Shown here: in pieces, positions 10,554 through 21,879 of the stretch
How the letters are laid out: the number at the start of each line of letters is the position of its first letter
Numbering within the stretch: position 1 is the stretch's first letter
Assembly: GCA_022559845.1 (NCBI GenBank)
Contig: CM040128.1
Location: 272,930,698 to 272,994,697, forward strand
Reading direction: 5' to 3'
DNA from: Amorphophallus konjac
Taxonomy: Eukaryota; Streptophyta; Magnoliopsida; Alismatales; Araceae
DNA: 64,000 nt
Notes under the pieces: model-generated
Told to the model about the DNA's origin: nothing
The model's database searches: none
The model's input: only the letters and a program-made list of their open reading frames with translations
Position numbers and translations under genes: made by a program

Positions 10554-12190
10554 GGCCGCTGCGGGAGGGAGGGAGCTGCACCTGCGCCGCTGTGCGGGCG
10601 GTGAGGGAACGGTAGTTAGGGCAAAGTGTCGAAGAAAGTGGTTGGGATTTGGGGGTGGGAGTGAGGCGGGGGTGGTCCTTCTGGCTTTTTTGAAGTTTAA
10701 ATGGGCGTGGCGCTCGTCGCTCGGCGGCAGCCGCAGCCTTACACAAGTTTTGCGGGCTCGTGATCGTTACTGGATCGGAATCACTCTGATCTCGTACAGT
10801 ATATTCCAGTCGCATATGACTCGGATTGATTTGATCGTCTTTCATCTCATCTTATAATTTTTTTTCGCTCGTTCAAATGCTCTCTCACCTCGACAACTAT
10901 TTCTTCTCTCACATCGGCACCCCCTCCACTCTGGTAGCCCATCTCGATGCCCTCGCCCCACCCTTGACAGTCCACGACAGTGACTGACAATGTCCCTTTT
11001 AGTTAGATCATCGTTGCCAATGTCAGATCTTGTCTACCACTATCGGATCCTTGTCGCCACCATCAGATCCTCGTCATAGCACGCCTAGAAGGTCGCAGAG
11101 AATGGTAAAGAAAGAGGGAGGATCGAGTCAGTCCGAGTCATCTAGATCATGTCTCGAATTTTTATGGATCTGAATAAATTCACTCGAGTCATCCCGACTC
11201 AGACCGAGTCAGTGAACCATGGCCTTACACCGTCTCGATTCAGAGTGAAACGGGGGGGGGGGGAGTGGGGAAAGCCGAAACGTCCGGGGCAAGCTGCGGC
11301 GCATCTAGTCTGGTCTAGAAGCGTAATCGAGGATGGAGTCATTGTGCCCCGGTGCATTGGGCCGGTTCCGCGTGGGTTGCCCACTAGCTACGTGTGTGAA
11401 TTTTATGGGACGGCCCCAATGCGCTGGGCCAGCCAGAGACATGACATGATGTGTGTTTCGTTCGCACGTGAAAATTACAAGGTTCCTTCTCGGCGTCGAG
11501 CAAAGTCACGTGTCTAACATTTTAAAATTTTATGAGCAAAGTCACGTGTTTGATGACGATGAAGTAGATGGGAAGGGGAAGCATGGAAGAACATTGGGAA
11601 CCTTCCAAAGGGCGCATTTGGAGAAACCATCTGGGTGCGATTTTCCTCATTGGAAGGGATTTTCTTCATTGGAATTTCTCCATGTAACTTGAACTGTTCC
11701 AAATGTATAGCTTCTCAGTTCTCACCACTCTCCAACGTAACCCAAGATATTCAAGTCAAAGAGTATCAGTTTGACCAAAAGTAGAGTGAGTTAAAAAGAC
11801 TTTCGAGTAATCTCTCGGGCTAATCTACGAGGTTTCATGGCAAAAAAAATAAGTTTTTGGCTAATCTTCTCTAGGGTAACAAGTGTTTTCAAAAGTACCC
11901 TAACCTAAAATCTTTCGATATGTGAGTTAAAAGAATGTTTTTTTTTTGGTACGAGAGCTCAAGGAGAGGAGAAATTTTTTAGTGTCCAAGCGTTGCATAC
12001 AACTATTGATCTCTCTTCCTCTTTTGTATTCATAAATTCAATGCTTTGATGTTTGTTCTTAGGACATGGAGATGTGACTTGATGCATGGGGCATGACTCA
12101 TTACTTTGTATGCCTTCACTCTAGCGCGCTCTATCAAGTCACTTCGCCTTCCACATAAGTCAAATCTTCCATTTTCTTGACCTCTCCACA
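10554..12190. other. intergenic DNA upstream of SMPD4
   Basis: The first 300 bp should hold the promoter and 5' UTR of the minus-strand SMPD4 gene; I see no convincing TATA box (TTTAAA near 10697 is the best candidate). Further right there are degenerate cgagtca repeats (11120-11220), a G run (about 11252-11263), and a doublet of G-box motifs. No supported gene. Confidence 0.5.
11498..11549. promoter_or_regulatory. doublet of G-box-containing 16-bp repeats
   Basis: gagcaaagtcacgtgt occurs at 11498-11513 and again at 11534-11549, 36 bp apart, separated by an A/T palindrome-like spacer. Each carries CACGTG, the core bound by plant bZIP and bHLH factors. A further cacgtg lies at 11465-11470. 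Functional use is unproven. Confidence 0.4.
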
Positions 12191-12640
12191 TGTTGGGTAA
12201 CGAGGGATTCTATTGGTGCAAGGGTATGAATGCAATCTTCTTTTTTTTTATCTATGGCCTAGTGGTCGGGCCTCTGGGGGAGGGACAGGGAGGTCGGGGG
12301 TTCGAAACCCTCGACAAATGCCCACAAGGGGCATGGGGCGTCCAAACAATTGAAAAGAGAATAAGTACACTTACAATAGAGGTATCCGCGGAACTATGTT
12401 CTCCCTTGTTATAAGAGAAAAGATGTAAAATAGGGGCCCATGAAAAATGGATTGCTCTAGTTTATGGGATTTTCTCCGTAACCCCGTCTCATTCTTACTC
12501 TTCTGACCCTTCTTGATTGTTCTCCCATCTTTACCCCAATTTCTAAAAGTCTGTGCTCCTCGAACTACACCAAGATTGTCATCACTCGAAGCTCAAAATC
12601 GGAAGAATCGTAACAAATAGTGTTTGAGTCCGCTCTAAGC
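12191..12640 (+). repeat. left direct repeat (LTR-like), carries a SINE
   Basis: About 300 bp here is similar in direct orientation to 17724-18010: both run from gggtatgaatgcaat through ttctccc...ttataagag and catgaaaaatgga to a shared cctcgaa...tcgccat/tgtcat segment. The right copy follows a G-rich PPT-like tract and both start with TGTTG, suggesting LTRs of an old element; a tandem duplication is the alternative. No PBS was recognised. Confidence 0.4.
12253..12350 (+). mobile_element. tRNA-derived SINE-like insertion
   Basis: An A box TGGCCTAGTGG (12255-12265) and a B box GGTTCGAAACC (12299-12309) lie 33 bp apart, as in Pol III promoters of plant SINEs. The paralogous repeat at about 17745-17765 lacks this segment (gaatgcaatttgaaaa), acting as an empty site. 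A clean TSD was not found, and the T run at 12241-12249 could belong to either the insert or the target. Confidence 0.55.
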
Positions 12641-12868
12641 CCTACCTCCTCTTCCTCGTCATTATTGCCCATGGTTTCTGCTCTTGCCCATATGTTTGCA
12701 TATTAAAATCAGATGCCATTAAGATGTTTGCCCCACTCCATGTGAGCCTTTCATCTCTAGGTGTCCAACCCTAGCGATGTTCAAAATATTTTCCCATGTT
12801 GCACTTTGGTGGCTTTACCAATGTCAGCAATTCAAGGAACATCTATTAACCAGCTTCCCCATTGAACA

Positions 12869-13475
12869 TGACGTGAGTGCTTCCCGTCGCCTTTATAATT
12901 TAAGTCCAAATCTGATTGGATAACGGGTGCAAGATCCATGCGATGCCAAATCTGACGTAATTTTCCTTCCATAATCATCTCGGATTTTGCTCCAGATTCT
13001 ACTCGCCTCCATAAAAGATTTGGACTCTCTGAGTTTTCATATCTACGACCTAGTCCACCCAAGATCGTCCATGGTCATGACCGGGGAGAAACCCTGGAGG
13101 TGCATGTCTTTGGACCCTAAGGCCTATAAAAAGTACAGTACATCAATGTCGCAAGGTATGCAAGAACGGCTCATTATACTCCATTAATATCTTTCTCCTC
13201 CATTTATCGCTGACTTAAGCATCATAGGGTTCTCCGAGACATCCCACCCTATGTTGAATACTTTTTCTTCGTAGGAGAACAATCAACTTCAACATTCAAC
13301 ATCACCACTCGGCTCCCTTCACCTCTTTTCTTCTCTCAATCACCTCCTCCAAACACCTAGAGGAGAATTGACACCTAATGCTGAGCTCAATGTTCAACTC
13401 GTCCCTTGGGAACTCCGCTCGCCACTGTCCAAGTTCTTGCTCAGTCCTGACTATAAGTTTAAGTGTTATACAACA
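12869..13475 (+). repeat. left LTR of the LARD-type element
   Basis: Starts TGACGTGAG and ends near tatacaaca. Aligns along its length with 16103-16706, e.g. ggaccctaaggcctataaaaa and caccactcggctccctt. The shared ggcctataaaa (near 13120) is the likely TATA region. Confidence 0.75.
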
Positions 13476-13476
13476 C

Positions 13477-13495
13477 TTGGGCACTGTCTATGGAA
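13477..13495 (+). other. degenerate Tat-type PBS
   Basis: TTGGGCACTGTCTATGGAA resembles TTGGCGCCGTCTGTGGGAA, seen elsewhere in this window next to Tat-type LTRs. It lies just inside the left LTR and 14 nt before the gag ATG. Confidence 0.6.
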
Positions 13496-13508
13496 GAGAT
13501 AAGAAGTC

Positions 13509-14900
13509 ATGGCACCTTCTCGAAAAACCCAAGCACGAGCTAACGCTAACACCAAATCCCAGCACTCATCTGCTGAGCAGACTCTCATTGAGGAAGTCTC
13601 CAAGGAGCAATTCGATGCCCTAATTGGGCAAGTAAATCATCTAAAGGAGATCATCTTGGGCCTTGTGCCACTTAAGGACATGATCGATGCCCTAGCTGAT
13701 AGCTCGCACAGACTCCCCTACCTACAGTTTAACCTATCAACATAGCAGCCAGAGGGGGCGATAGCCAACCCCCAACACAGCGGAGCCATAATGCTCCCGT
13801 TGCGGGTGCCGCCGCTCCACTAGAGCCTCGCGCTGCCACTACAGAGTCAACTCACTCATCTTCCCCACGGACAACCAAAGTGAACATGTCCTACGTTCTC
13901 TCAGACTTACAATCCCCTCTCGCGATTCTCCTCGTGATGGAGCAGCAAATTAAAGATATGAAGCAGGAGATGAAAGAGATGGCCACTAAGGTGGCCAAGC
14001 AAGCCAGCTCTTCCGCCCAGGTTAACTACTCGCCCTTCCCTCCAAAGATCTTAGCTGCAGTTCACCTCGAGAAACTAGAGCTCTCATCCATGAAGCCCTA
14101 CAATGGGACTTCAAACCCTTTCGAGTACTGAAAAAAGTTTGACACACTCCTCGCCCTTACAAAAGTGTTAGACCAAATCAAGTGTCGAGATTTCTCTCTC
14201 ACCCTAGAGAGGGGGCAGTAGCCTAGTTCAAGATGCTGACTATGCTTTTCTCTCTCACTTTGTCAGGCATTCCCAATAGATAAAGACCTATGCCTACCTC
14301 ATAGGGCTAAAGCAGAGGAAGGGAGCAAGCCATAGGTCGGTTCCTTACCGAGGGCCTCCACGCAGCAACTAGGCATCTCAACTACCATCGCGACAATGCT
14401 CAACGGGACTACGGACCTCAACTTCCGAGGCTCCCTAACCATGAAGCTACTAACTTCTTTCCTAGAATTAATGACAAAGGCTCAAAGGTACAACAACAAG
14501 GAGAACATTCTCGCATCTCATATGGGGGACAACCTCATCTAAGAGGCACGACAAAGGCCCACCATGGAGGACCATGGAGATAGGTGTCCCCAATGAGACA
14601 ATTAAAGGGAAGATTGTCGGCACCTGCAGAAAGACTTTCCTCGCCTTATTGTTCCCTACAACCATATCATGATGCAGATCTAGGATAAGCCCTATCTTTG
14701 TCCGCCCACGCTACTGCCTAGCAATCCCAACAGTCGAGACAAGACAAAGTACTGTGAGTTCCACCGGGACGATGGTTACACCACTGATGAGTGTGCCGCC
14801 CTTTTGTCGAGAGATGCAACGGCTAATCCACCCAGGGTTCCTTGACTCAAGCCTCGCTGACGATAAGAGAAAGCATCCAGCACAAGAACCTGAGCTAGAA
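13509..14900 (+). pseudogene. Tat-like gag relic
   Basis: Begins with an ATG (MAPSRKTQARANANTKSQ) just after the PBS. Later pieces in several frames match the Tat gag pattern: a core motif KPYNGTSNPFEY (about 14090-14130) and, near 14735-14790, a CEFHRDDGYTTDEC stretch typical of Tat gag C-termini. Several stops interrupt it. No protease, RT or integrase follows, so any mobility relied on a partner element. Confidence 0.6.
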
Positions 14901-15149
14901 GCTGACAAGCCTCAGCAACAGAAACACAAAGGCGTCATCATGGCCATCTTTAGCGAGAGCGTCGGAGGTGACAACAATGACCACAAAGGACAATCCTATG
15001 CTCAGGAGGTCCTCACCATTAGATCGCCAGACCAGCCAAGGCCGAGGGAAGCCATCACCTACTCCGATGAAGACCTTGACGGAGCCAAGACCTCTCACGA
15101 CGATCGTATCGTCATCTCCACCGAGGAGCATATAGCCTTAAAACCCTCG

Positions 15150-16090
15150 AATGTATAATCCTCCCTCGAACTTGGCATGTAGAAGACCCCCACGCCTATC
15201 ATGTACAATTTCTTGTACTTGTGCATTTGAGTTTGCTATGAAATGCTCCAATTTTTTCAAATGTGCCATTATACTTTCATGACCTTCGTTGCGGTCAATT
15301 GATAGCCTTAGCTAGGTCATCGATCTACATGATCTTTGGTGCCGCCAATTGATGGTCTTAGCTCGGTCATCGACTTTTGTAACCTTGATCACGGCCAAGT
15401 GCAGGCCTTAGACCCACTTACTGATCTGCATGACTCTAGCTATGGCCAATCGCAAGCCTTAGCCTTGATCATCTCTCTATGTAACCTTCGGCCTCATCGA
15501 CCAATGGCCATAGTCTAGTTTCCCCTCAATGGATTGGATAACCTTTGGCTTAGCCGATTGTCAGCCCTAGCATGGTTAGCACTCTGTAACCTTCGGCCTA
15601 GTCACCAAGTGACCATAGCCTGATTATCTCTTTGCACGACTATAGGTGTGGCCAATCGTAGAATTTAGCCTCGGTCATCACCCTCGGCCAATCGTAGGCC
15701 TTAACCTGAGGTGTGACAAGTTGTCGGCCTTACCCTTGGTTACCCCACCATGTAACCTCGACATAGCCTCAGGCGTGGCCTATTACCTGCCTTAGCCTTG
15801 GTTGTAATACAATTTCACTTTTCGGCTTGGCCAAATGACAGCCTCAACCACATATATCTCTCTACATCCTCATTGTCGGCCAAACAACAATTGCAACCAT
15901 GAGAACCTTATAGTTTATAACCTCAGGCTCGACTAGCTAATGGCCTTAGCCTTGGTCACCTCTCAACACTGTGACCCCGAGCATAACTTGCAGCACACAA
16001 CATACCCACAATTCTTGGAAGACACAGCGATCACAGACTATTGATGAATTGTCCCCATTGCATGCTAGCTAGCGTACCCAGCACCGAGGA
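15150..16090. repeat. degenerate tandem repeats after gag
   Basis: Variants of accttcggcc, agccttgg and ggccaatcgtagg recur irregularly from about 15290 to 15980, between gag and the right LTR. Tat-clade elements often carry tandem repeats in this position. Confidence 0.5.
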
Positions 16091-16102
16091 CTAAGGGGCA
16101 AG

Positions 16103-16706
16103 TGATGTGGCCGCTTCCAGTCGCGTTCCCAATTTAATCCAAATCTGACAGGATAATATGCGGGAGATCCACACAGTGCTAATTCTAACGCAATTTCCCT
16201 TCTGTAATCATCTCGAATCCTACTGTAGATTTCGCTCGCCTCCGTGACCACTTTGTACTCTTTGAGTTTCCATAACTATAGCCGTGTCGGCCTGGGATCT
16301 AACTCTTATTCTGCCCGTGATCATGACTAGAGAGAAACCCCCATAGGTGCATGCCTCTGGACCCTGAGGCCTATAAAAGATATAGTACATCATTATCGCA
16401 AGGTACGTAAGAACTGCTCCTTCTACTCCATTAATTATTTTCTCTTTCACTGATCGCTGCCTTAAGCATTGGAGGGTTATTCTGGGGCACCCCACCCCTC
16501 GTTGAGAGCTTTTCTTTGCAAGAGAACAATTAGCTTCAACGTCTGGCATCACCACTCGGCTCCCTTTTGCCTCTTTTCTTCTCTGAGGTCACCTCCTCCA
16601 AACACCTAAAGGAGAATTGACACCTGACACTCAGCTCAACGTTCGATTCGTCTCTTGGGAACTCCGCTCACCACCGTCCAAGAACAAGTTTAAGTGTTAC
16701 ACAATT
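16103..16706 (+). repeat. right LTR of the LARD-type element
   Basis: Starts TGATGTGGCC right after the purine tract, and ends at acacaatt before the gaaca TSD. The terminal CA appears mutated. Contains ggcctataaaa near 16370. Confidence 0.75.
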
Positions 16707-16711
16707 GAACA

Positions 16712-17570
16712 AAAGGTCGAGACCCCTGAGTCTATTCCCTCTACATTGTTTGCGACCGCATGCATGGCGGTCCCCAAGCATGGTAAATTTGCCACCAAGT
16801 CACTGTCCACATAAAGAAGATGACTAAACCCAACTCTGTTATTCTGCATACGGGCCTCCCGAAGATTCTTCGTTACTGCTTATAATTTTTAGACGTGACA
16901 AGTCCACATTGTGCACCAATTGCTCGATGGAATACACCACCAATAACATTAATCTCCCAAAAGTGTGTATGTTCCATGGAGCCCACTTGAAGTCACTTCA
17001 TATGCTAAGGTTAGGATGTTCACGACTTGCTCTACAACCGGAGACGTCAAAATGGATAGCATCTCCGCGTTCATCTACTCCTTTTACCACCAAAACCACC
17101 TTGGTAGAGCAGTGGGTCAGATGATGAATCCTTTCAGTTGGGCATCAACTGTTTGATAAATTGCAACAACTTGTGTGAGCATTATTTCTTTTGCGGCCCG
17201 TTAGGCAACCCACCACCCAAGCCACTGCTCTTTACGTAGATGTAGAACCCTCTACTCAACTTTGAGGGCAAGGTGATCAAGGAAATGCCCCTACCTGTTC
17301 CAACTATTTGTGAGACTTGTAAGCTGCATGCAAAGTATTCGATGAAATGCCCTAGTGGAACCATCATTGTCGATTGCTGCAAGGAGCTTGCCATGTGGTA
17401 TTGCTATGTTACTAAGAGTTTGGGTGTGATTTGTTACCTTGGGGACAAAGATTTATGTGCACACAACTTATTCGATGAAATTTTCAAGTCACTGCCTTCG
17501 CCCCCAATCACCGAAGCCACTATGGTGAGCATGCTCATGAAGCAGCTTTATGATCCTCATCAGAGGTGAT
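16712..17570 (+). pseudogene. gene-like relic, possibly PPR-type
   Basis: Protein-like segments in shifting frames, e.g. a 99-codon frame at 17273-17569 and, in another frame, ACKVFDEMP followed by a stop and WN near 17320, which resembles the xxKVFDEMPxxNVVSW signature of pentatricopeptide repeat proteins. Frame breaks throughout. The matching 5' part may lie left of the LARD insertion (12640-12868). I cannot name it with confidence; it could also be unrelated non-coding DNA. Confidence 0.3.
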
Positions 17571-17723
17571 CTCAACTACGGAATGGTTATTCTCTTCATA
17601 AGGATTGATTTCCTTCACCTAGATATTGCCAAGTCATCTGATTTCATTTTTTATGCAAATTGTGCAAGTGGATATCTTTATTTTTTTATTCTTTTTCATA
17701 CTCAAATGGGTGGTGGTGGGGGG

Positions 17724-18010
17724 TGTTGTCGATGTAAGGGTATGAATGCAATTTGAAAAAGAATAGGGTATGCGTGCAATAGATGCACCCACAGAATCCT
17801 GTTCTCCCCTTATTATAAGAGAGGAGATGCACTAGCTCATGAAAAATGGATCACTCTGGTTTCCAAGATGTCTCTCCTAATCACATCTCCTTCTTTCTCC
17901 TCCTACCCTCTTCGATTGTTCTCCCTTCTTTTATCCAATTTGGAGGTCGATCCTCCTCGAATTGCACTAGGATCGCCATTGCTTGGAGCTCGAAACTGAG
18001 TGATGGAGGC
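17724..18010 (+). repeat. right direct repeat (LTR-like), SINE-free copy
   Basis: Paralogue of 12191-12640 without the SINE. Preceded by a G-rich purine tract (gggtggtggtgggggg at 17709-17723) that could be a polypurine tract. The right boundary and TSD are not resolved. Confidence 0.4.
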
Positions 18011-18365
18011 CCAAATGCGGAATGGCAACCACGAAGGAGTTGCAGACAACGCAAGTCAAACCGTCGTTATTTAGATTAATTTTCATTAAATGTTTAGTAC
18101 TTGTTTATTAATTATTTAATATTTGTTCGTTAAAATTGAGGACATATTTGTCAACATAAAATTTTATGGATGTCATTGTTAATTTTATTATTTATATATA
18201 AATGAGGTGTAACCCTTCGTTTTAAGGTTAACACACAGATTGGGAAAAAAAAAAAAAAGAAGACTAGCAGTAGCAACCGGTCTATACTTGATTGATGGGG
18301 TTTTAATCTGATGCGTTAATGGGACCAGTACGTGATACCAGTTGGGCCTCTTTGAGACCCTTTAA

Positions 18366-18597
18366 GGCCGCATTTGATAATCAAGATGACTTTGACTTTT
18401 TTTTTCAAAAGTTTTTAGAGATAGAATTTTTTTTAGATGATTTTTAAAAATATTGACCTTTTCTTATTATCTCTCTCTATAATTGAAAAAAATTAATTTT
18501 CAATAAACTTGATGTAACTAGAGATTATTTATTTTAATTTTTGAGGTGAGACTTTCGCAGTTAAAAATCACTCTCACAAATCTTACCAAATGCGGCC
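18366..18597. mobile_element. Tourist-type (PIF/Harbinger) MITE
   Basis: 232 bp with terminal inverted repeats GGCCGCATTTGATAA and its complement ttaccaaatgcggcc, flanked by the 3-bp TSD taa (18363-18365 and 18598-18600). AT-rich, non-coding interior. TIR sequence and TSD length fit PIF/Harbinger MITEs. Confidence 0.85.
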
Positions 18598-18600
18598 TAA

Positions 18601-20520
18601 CCTTTTGACGGTCTTTTAATAATTAGATTAAATGGTGCCGATCCATTTTTACCTTCTTCACTCACAATCTTGAACATCAAAGCGCCATGTGTAACTAACT
18701 ATGGAGTAATTGCAATTATGTTGAATATATTCTAATGAAAAAAATCAAGATTTCTCGGGAATCCATACATTTCTTGTGAGAGTATGTAAATATTAAGCTA
18801 ATTGAATTAACTAACACAAAAACACTCTACTAAACTACTAAGGATCTAAAAATAAATGATAAGAGTTTCGTGTAACATCTCGATAATTATATCTCGGGAT
18901 GTTGCATATGTAATAATTAATTTTTTTTAATTTTTTTAGTAATCACCATCTTAAGTTAACTCAGACGTATAAGTGTCACGTCATCAGATGACGTGACATA
19001 AATATCACGTAAAAAAATTTATCCCTCTACGAATATATAGTCTACTTTTTATTTTTACGTCACCCCCGCGTCCAGCTAACTTTTATGGGAACAAATATGT
19101 AAATGTGAATCACTACTAATTTTATAGCGATAATATATTTATTCTAATTTGGATGTTATTTGGTAAGGTAGCCACGATAGTGTGAGCGAAGAGGAGAGAG
19201 TAGCCATGGACATAATTATTTCACTTGAGAGGGGTGGAATGATTTATCCCCAAATTTATTCTTAAAAATGAAGAGAAACTAACTCGCTTTAATCCAAGTT
19301 TATTAATTTGATACTAAATAAAATTCTCTATCTTCAAATTTAATCCCGCATGAAGAAAAGTTTAAAGCATGATTATCTTCTTGTTTTGACGTACTAAATA
19401 TAAATTGATTTATCCCTTCATATCCCTACATCAATCAAATGGGGGTCAAAGGTGACTGATGTAATTGGTTGTTGATTAGCCCTAATTTGATAGAGAGTTA
19501 TCCCCCATTTATCTTGGGGATAACTCTCATTTAATCTTTTTTTTATTTTGACAGAGGAATAGAGATAATCAGGTTAGAATGAAGGATATCTCCCATTTTA
19601 CTCGGACAGATTGTTCCATCCCAAGAGGTGGAGCAGAGTTAACCTCCCTTTATTCTAAAGGGATAATCCATTATATATTAAATCAAATGAGACTAAATTT
19701 CATGACAAATTAATTTAAAATGAATAACTCTTATTTTATTTATCCCTCGATCAAAGAGGGGCTATAGAGTTGCAATTAGGCCCTTCTATCAATAGAGACA
19801 GGCAAGCATGGGAGATCAGCATGAAAGCAACAAGCTTTGGTTTTCGATGCAATACCACATGATGAAAATGTACCAAACGTCTATGCACGTAGATTCTGAG
19901 AATGATATGCATGCTTTAGTTTTAATAAACGAGAAAGTACACTAATCTTGGCTTTGGCATCGAATATCGATTAGACATGACGACATGTGGTCATCCACAT
20001 TTGATGGAGTGACGAGAGTTCGAGAAGTAGGACTCTCTATTCATTTGATATTAAGAGTCTAGGGTAAAATGAGTTCAATAAATATGAAGTCTTAAAAGAC
20101 TTAAGAGCTAAGTTGACGTGTGTTGTCTCTCTCCTCTCTCTCTCTTCTTCTCTCTCCCTAGAACTATCATCTATCGTTGACCTCTGTGACGTCAGACGAT
20201 CCCGCCCTGGACCTACTTGTCCTTGCCATTGACTCGGGGCCATTAAGGTCATGGAGCATGCACTGGAGCGAGTGCGATTCGAGATCGTCGGACGCCACAG
20301 AGGACCCATGTCCCATGCTAACTTGGCATGGGCCCCATGCCATCCATCTGGCATGCATTGCATACCCGTGGTCTTTTTTTTCTTTTCTTGGGTTTCTCAG
20401 AGAAGGGGATGGGCACTTTATCTTGGCGTGGGCCCCAACTCAAAAAAAATTACAAAAAAAAGCGGTATACTTAACCAAGTGGTGCACCAAGCATTACTCT
20501 AGTGTTTTAGTCGTCTGATT
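18601..20520. other. AT-rich intergenic DNA
   Basis: No supported gene. Contains a TGTAACATCTCG stretch at about 18871 that resembles a Ty3/gypsy LTR start without a partner, a perfect TGACGT palindrome at 18975-18997, AT-rich low-complexity DNA (19200-19790), and a CT-rich tract (20126-20160). The region near 20200-20440 has a mixed-frame open stretch with no recognisable protein. Confidence 0.45.
18975..18997. promoter_or_regulatory. perfect inverted TGACGT palindrome
   Basis: Arms GTCACGTCAT and ATGACGTGAC are separated by cag. Each arm contains an ACGT core of the TGACGT class bound by plant TGA-type bZIP proteins. No gene is adjacent, so this may be chance or a relic of a mobile element. 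Confidence 0.35.
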
Positions 20521-21514
20521 TAGGAGCGTCAATGGGTTGGGCTCGGATCAGGATTTGTAACAGCCAAATCCAAATCCAAACTCACTAGGAAAAGTCAAGC
20601 CCAAGCTAGGCCTAAGCCCATTCTCCTATACTAAGCTCAAGCCCAATCCAATCCCAAATAGATGGGGTCTTAGGCTCAGGCTTTGGGCTTAAGAATAAAA
20701 GTGTAATTAGTTAGCTTTTATGAACCTATCAAATTGACACAAATTAGTGTATACATTCTTATTTTACGCCATATAATTCTAACCCACAAGGTAGTTAAAC
20801 ATGTCTAAGAAATATCTGCGTCTTTCTCATAAAAGAGTGCAGGACATATATGCAACTTCAATTAAAAGACCCAGAGTAAATGAGATATGATACACCATTT
20901 TTATGACTAGCAATTGGCAAAAACACAAGAAACGCAAATAATCAAATAGAGACATGAAAGTGTTCTTTTTTTAAAAAAAATTTATTTTTGGGAGGGGAAA
21001 GCGGGCCACGTCTCCCGATGGGAGGCGCAGCTTGAACCCGCGCCCTCCTGCCACCTGCGCGGGAGGGGGGAGGGGGGGTGTCCACCATGAAAGTGTTCTT
21101 TAATAATTCATGAAACACAGGAGCATCAATCTATAGTCCAACTATTTAGTCACTTCAATCATAGTTTAATTTCATCAAAATGTTTGAGATTGATCAATAT
21201 TTATTTGAGGATCATGTTCTTTATCATTACCATCACCATCTTGTATGAGATTATTTTTTTACATGTTTAAGATTTTTGGCAAGTGGATGCAAGAGTCCTT
21301 CTGTTTATTTAGGGACAATTGGAATTTCAATGTAGCTCTCATGCTTAATATTAGACTGATGTCATGTGTGAGGGGGTCCAAATTAGAATTAGGTCCCAAC
21401 CTACCCAAAATGAAATGGGCTCAAGTTTTGATACCCAAGTCCAGTTAATAACGGTTTATTCGAGCCAGGCTGGGCTGTATGGTTTTCAGTACGCATTGAC
21501 CGCTGTAATCCTAT
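20521..21514. mobile_element. hAT-like element remnant
   Basis: Left end TAGGAGCGTCAATGGG resembles the TAGGGCTGTCAATGGG end of the clear hAT element at 57203. A possible right end at about 21514 reads (minus) TAGGATTACAGCGGTCAATG. The 8-bp TSDs do not match, so the assignment is weak. A SINE is nested inside. Confidence 0.3.
20969..21085 (-). mobile_element. SINE with perfect 16-bp TSD
   Basis: Flanked by catgaaagtgttcttt on both sides (20953-20968 and 21086-21101). On the minus strand it has an A-box-like TGGCAGGAGGG and a B-box-like GGTTCAAGCTG, and ends in an A-rich tail (T-rich on plus, about 20969-20988). Body about 117 bp. The long TSD plus A-tail is the signature of target-primed reverse transcription. 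Confidence 0.85.
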
Positions 21515-21608
21515 TGGCTAATGATCAGTTGACTTCTCTAATTCTAAACTTTGGACAAATAATATATTTGACATCTATCATTTGATGTAGATGGTCTATG
21601 AGGCGCCA

Positions 21609-21823
21609 ACTAGAAATCTCTATCGCTGTTCATAGTGCTTCCGGTAGAAGTGAGACAACTATTTTGGTGCCCCCTAGAGGTATTATCCCCAGAGCGGAGG
21701 TGGAGTTTTATCTTTATGAAAGGACCCTTTTGGGTTAAGAGGTGAAGACCTGTCTTATAAGCACTTGATTGCTTTCTGAATATGTGATATGGGACTCATC
21801 TTGTGACCCTAGGTCTCACTACA
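21609..21823 (-). repeat. mini-LTR S'' (diverged)
   Basis: Same layout as the copy at 22517-22711 (e.g. tggagttttatcttta versus gctagggttttatcttt; gaagacc/gaagact), starting TGTAGTGAG on the minus strand next to a purine tract and ending next to ggcgcc. Confidence 0.45.
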
Positions 21824-21879
21824 CTAACCTCCCTTGAGAAGTCAAGTGAGTGCGAGCTCAGAGTACCCACAGATGGCAC

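Larger units (their letters stand above)
12869..16706 (+). mobile_element. non-autonomous Tat-like LTR element (LARD-type)
   Basis: Two direct repeats (12869-13475 and 16103-16706, about 600 bp, clearly diverged) flank 2.6 kb with a degenerate PBS, a broken gag and no pol. A purine tract (gactaaggggcaag) precedes the right LTR. The element is flanked by gaaca (12864-12868 and 16707-16711), within a longer identical attgaaca. It splits the surrounding gene-like relic. The diverged LTRs and stops indicate an old insertion. Confidence 0.8.

Noticed and set aside
9708..10604. 298-codon plus-strand frame
   Set aside because: Antisense shadow of SMPD4 exon 1; GC-rich composition keeps several phases open and no domain is visible.
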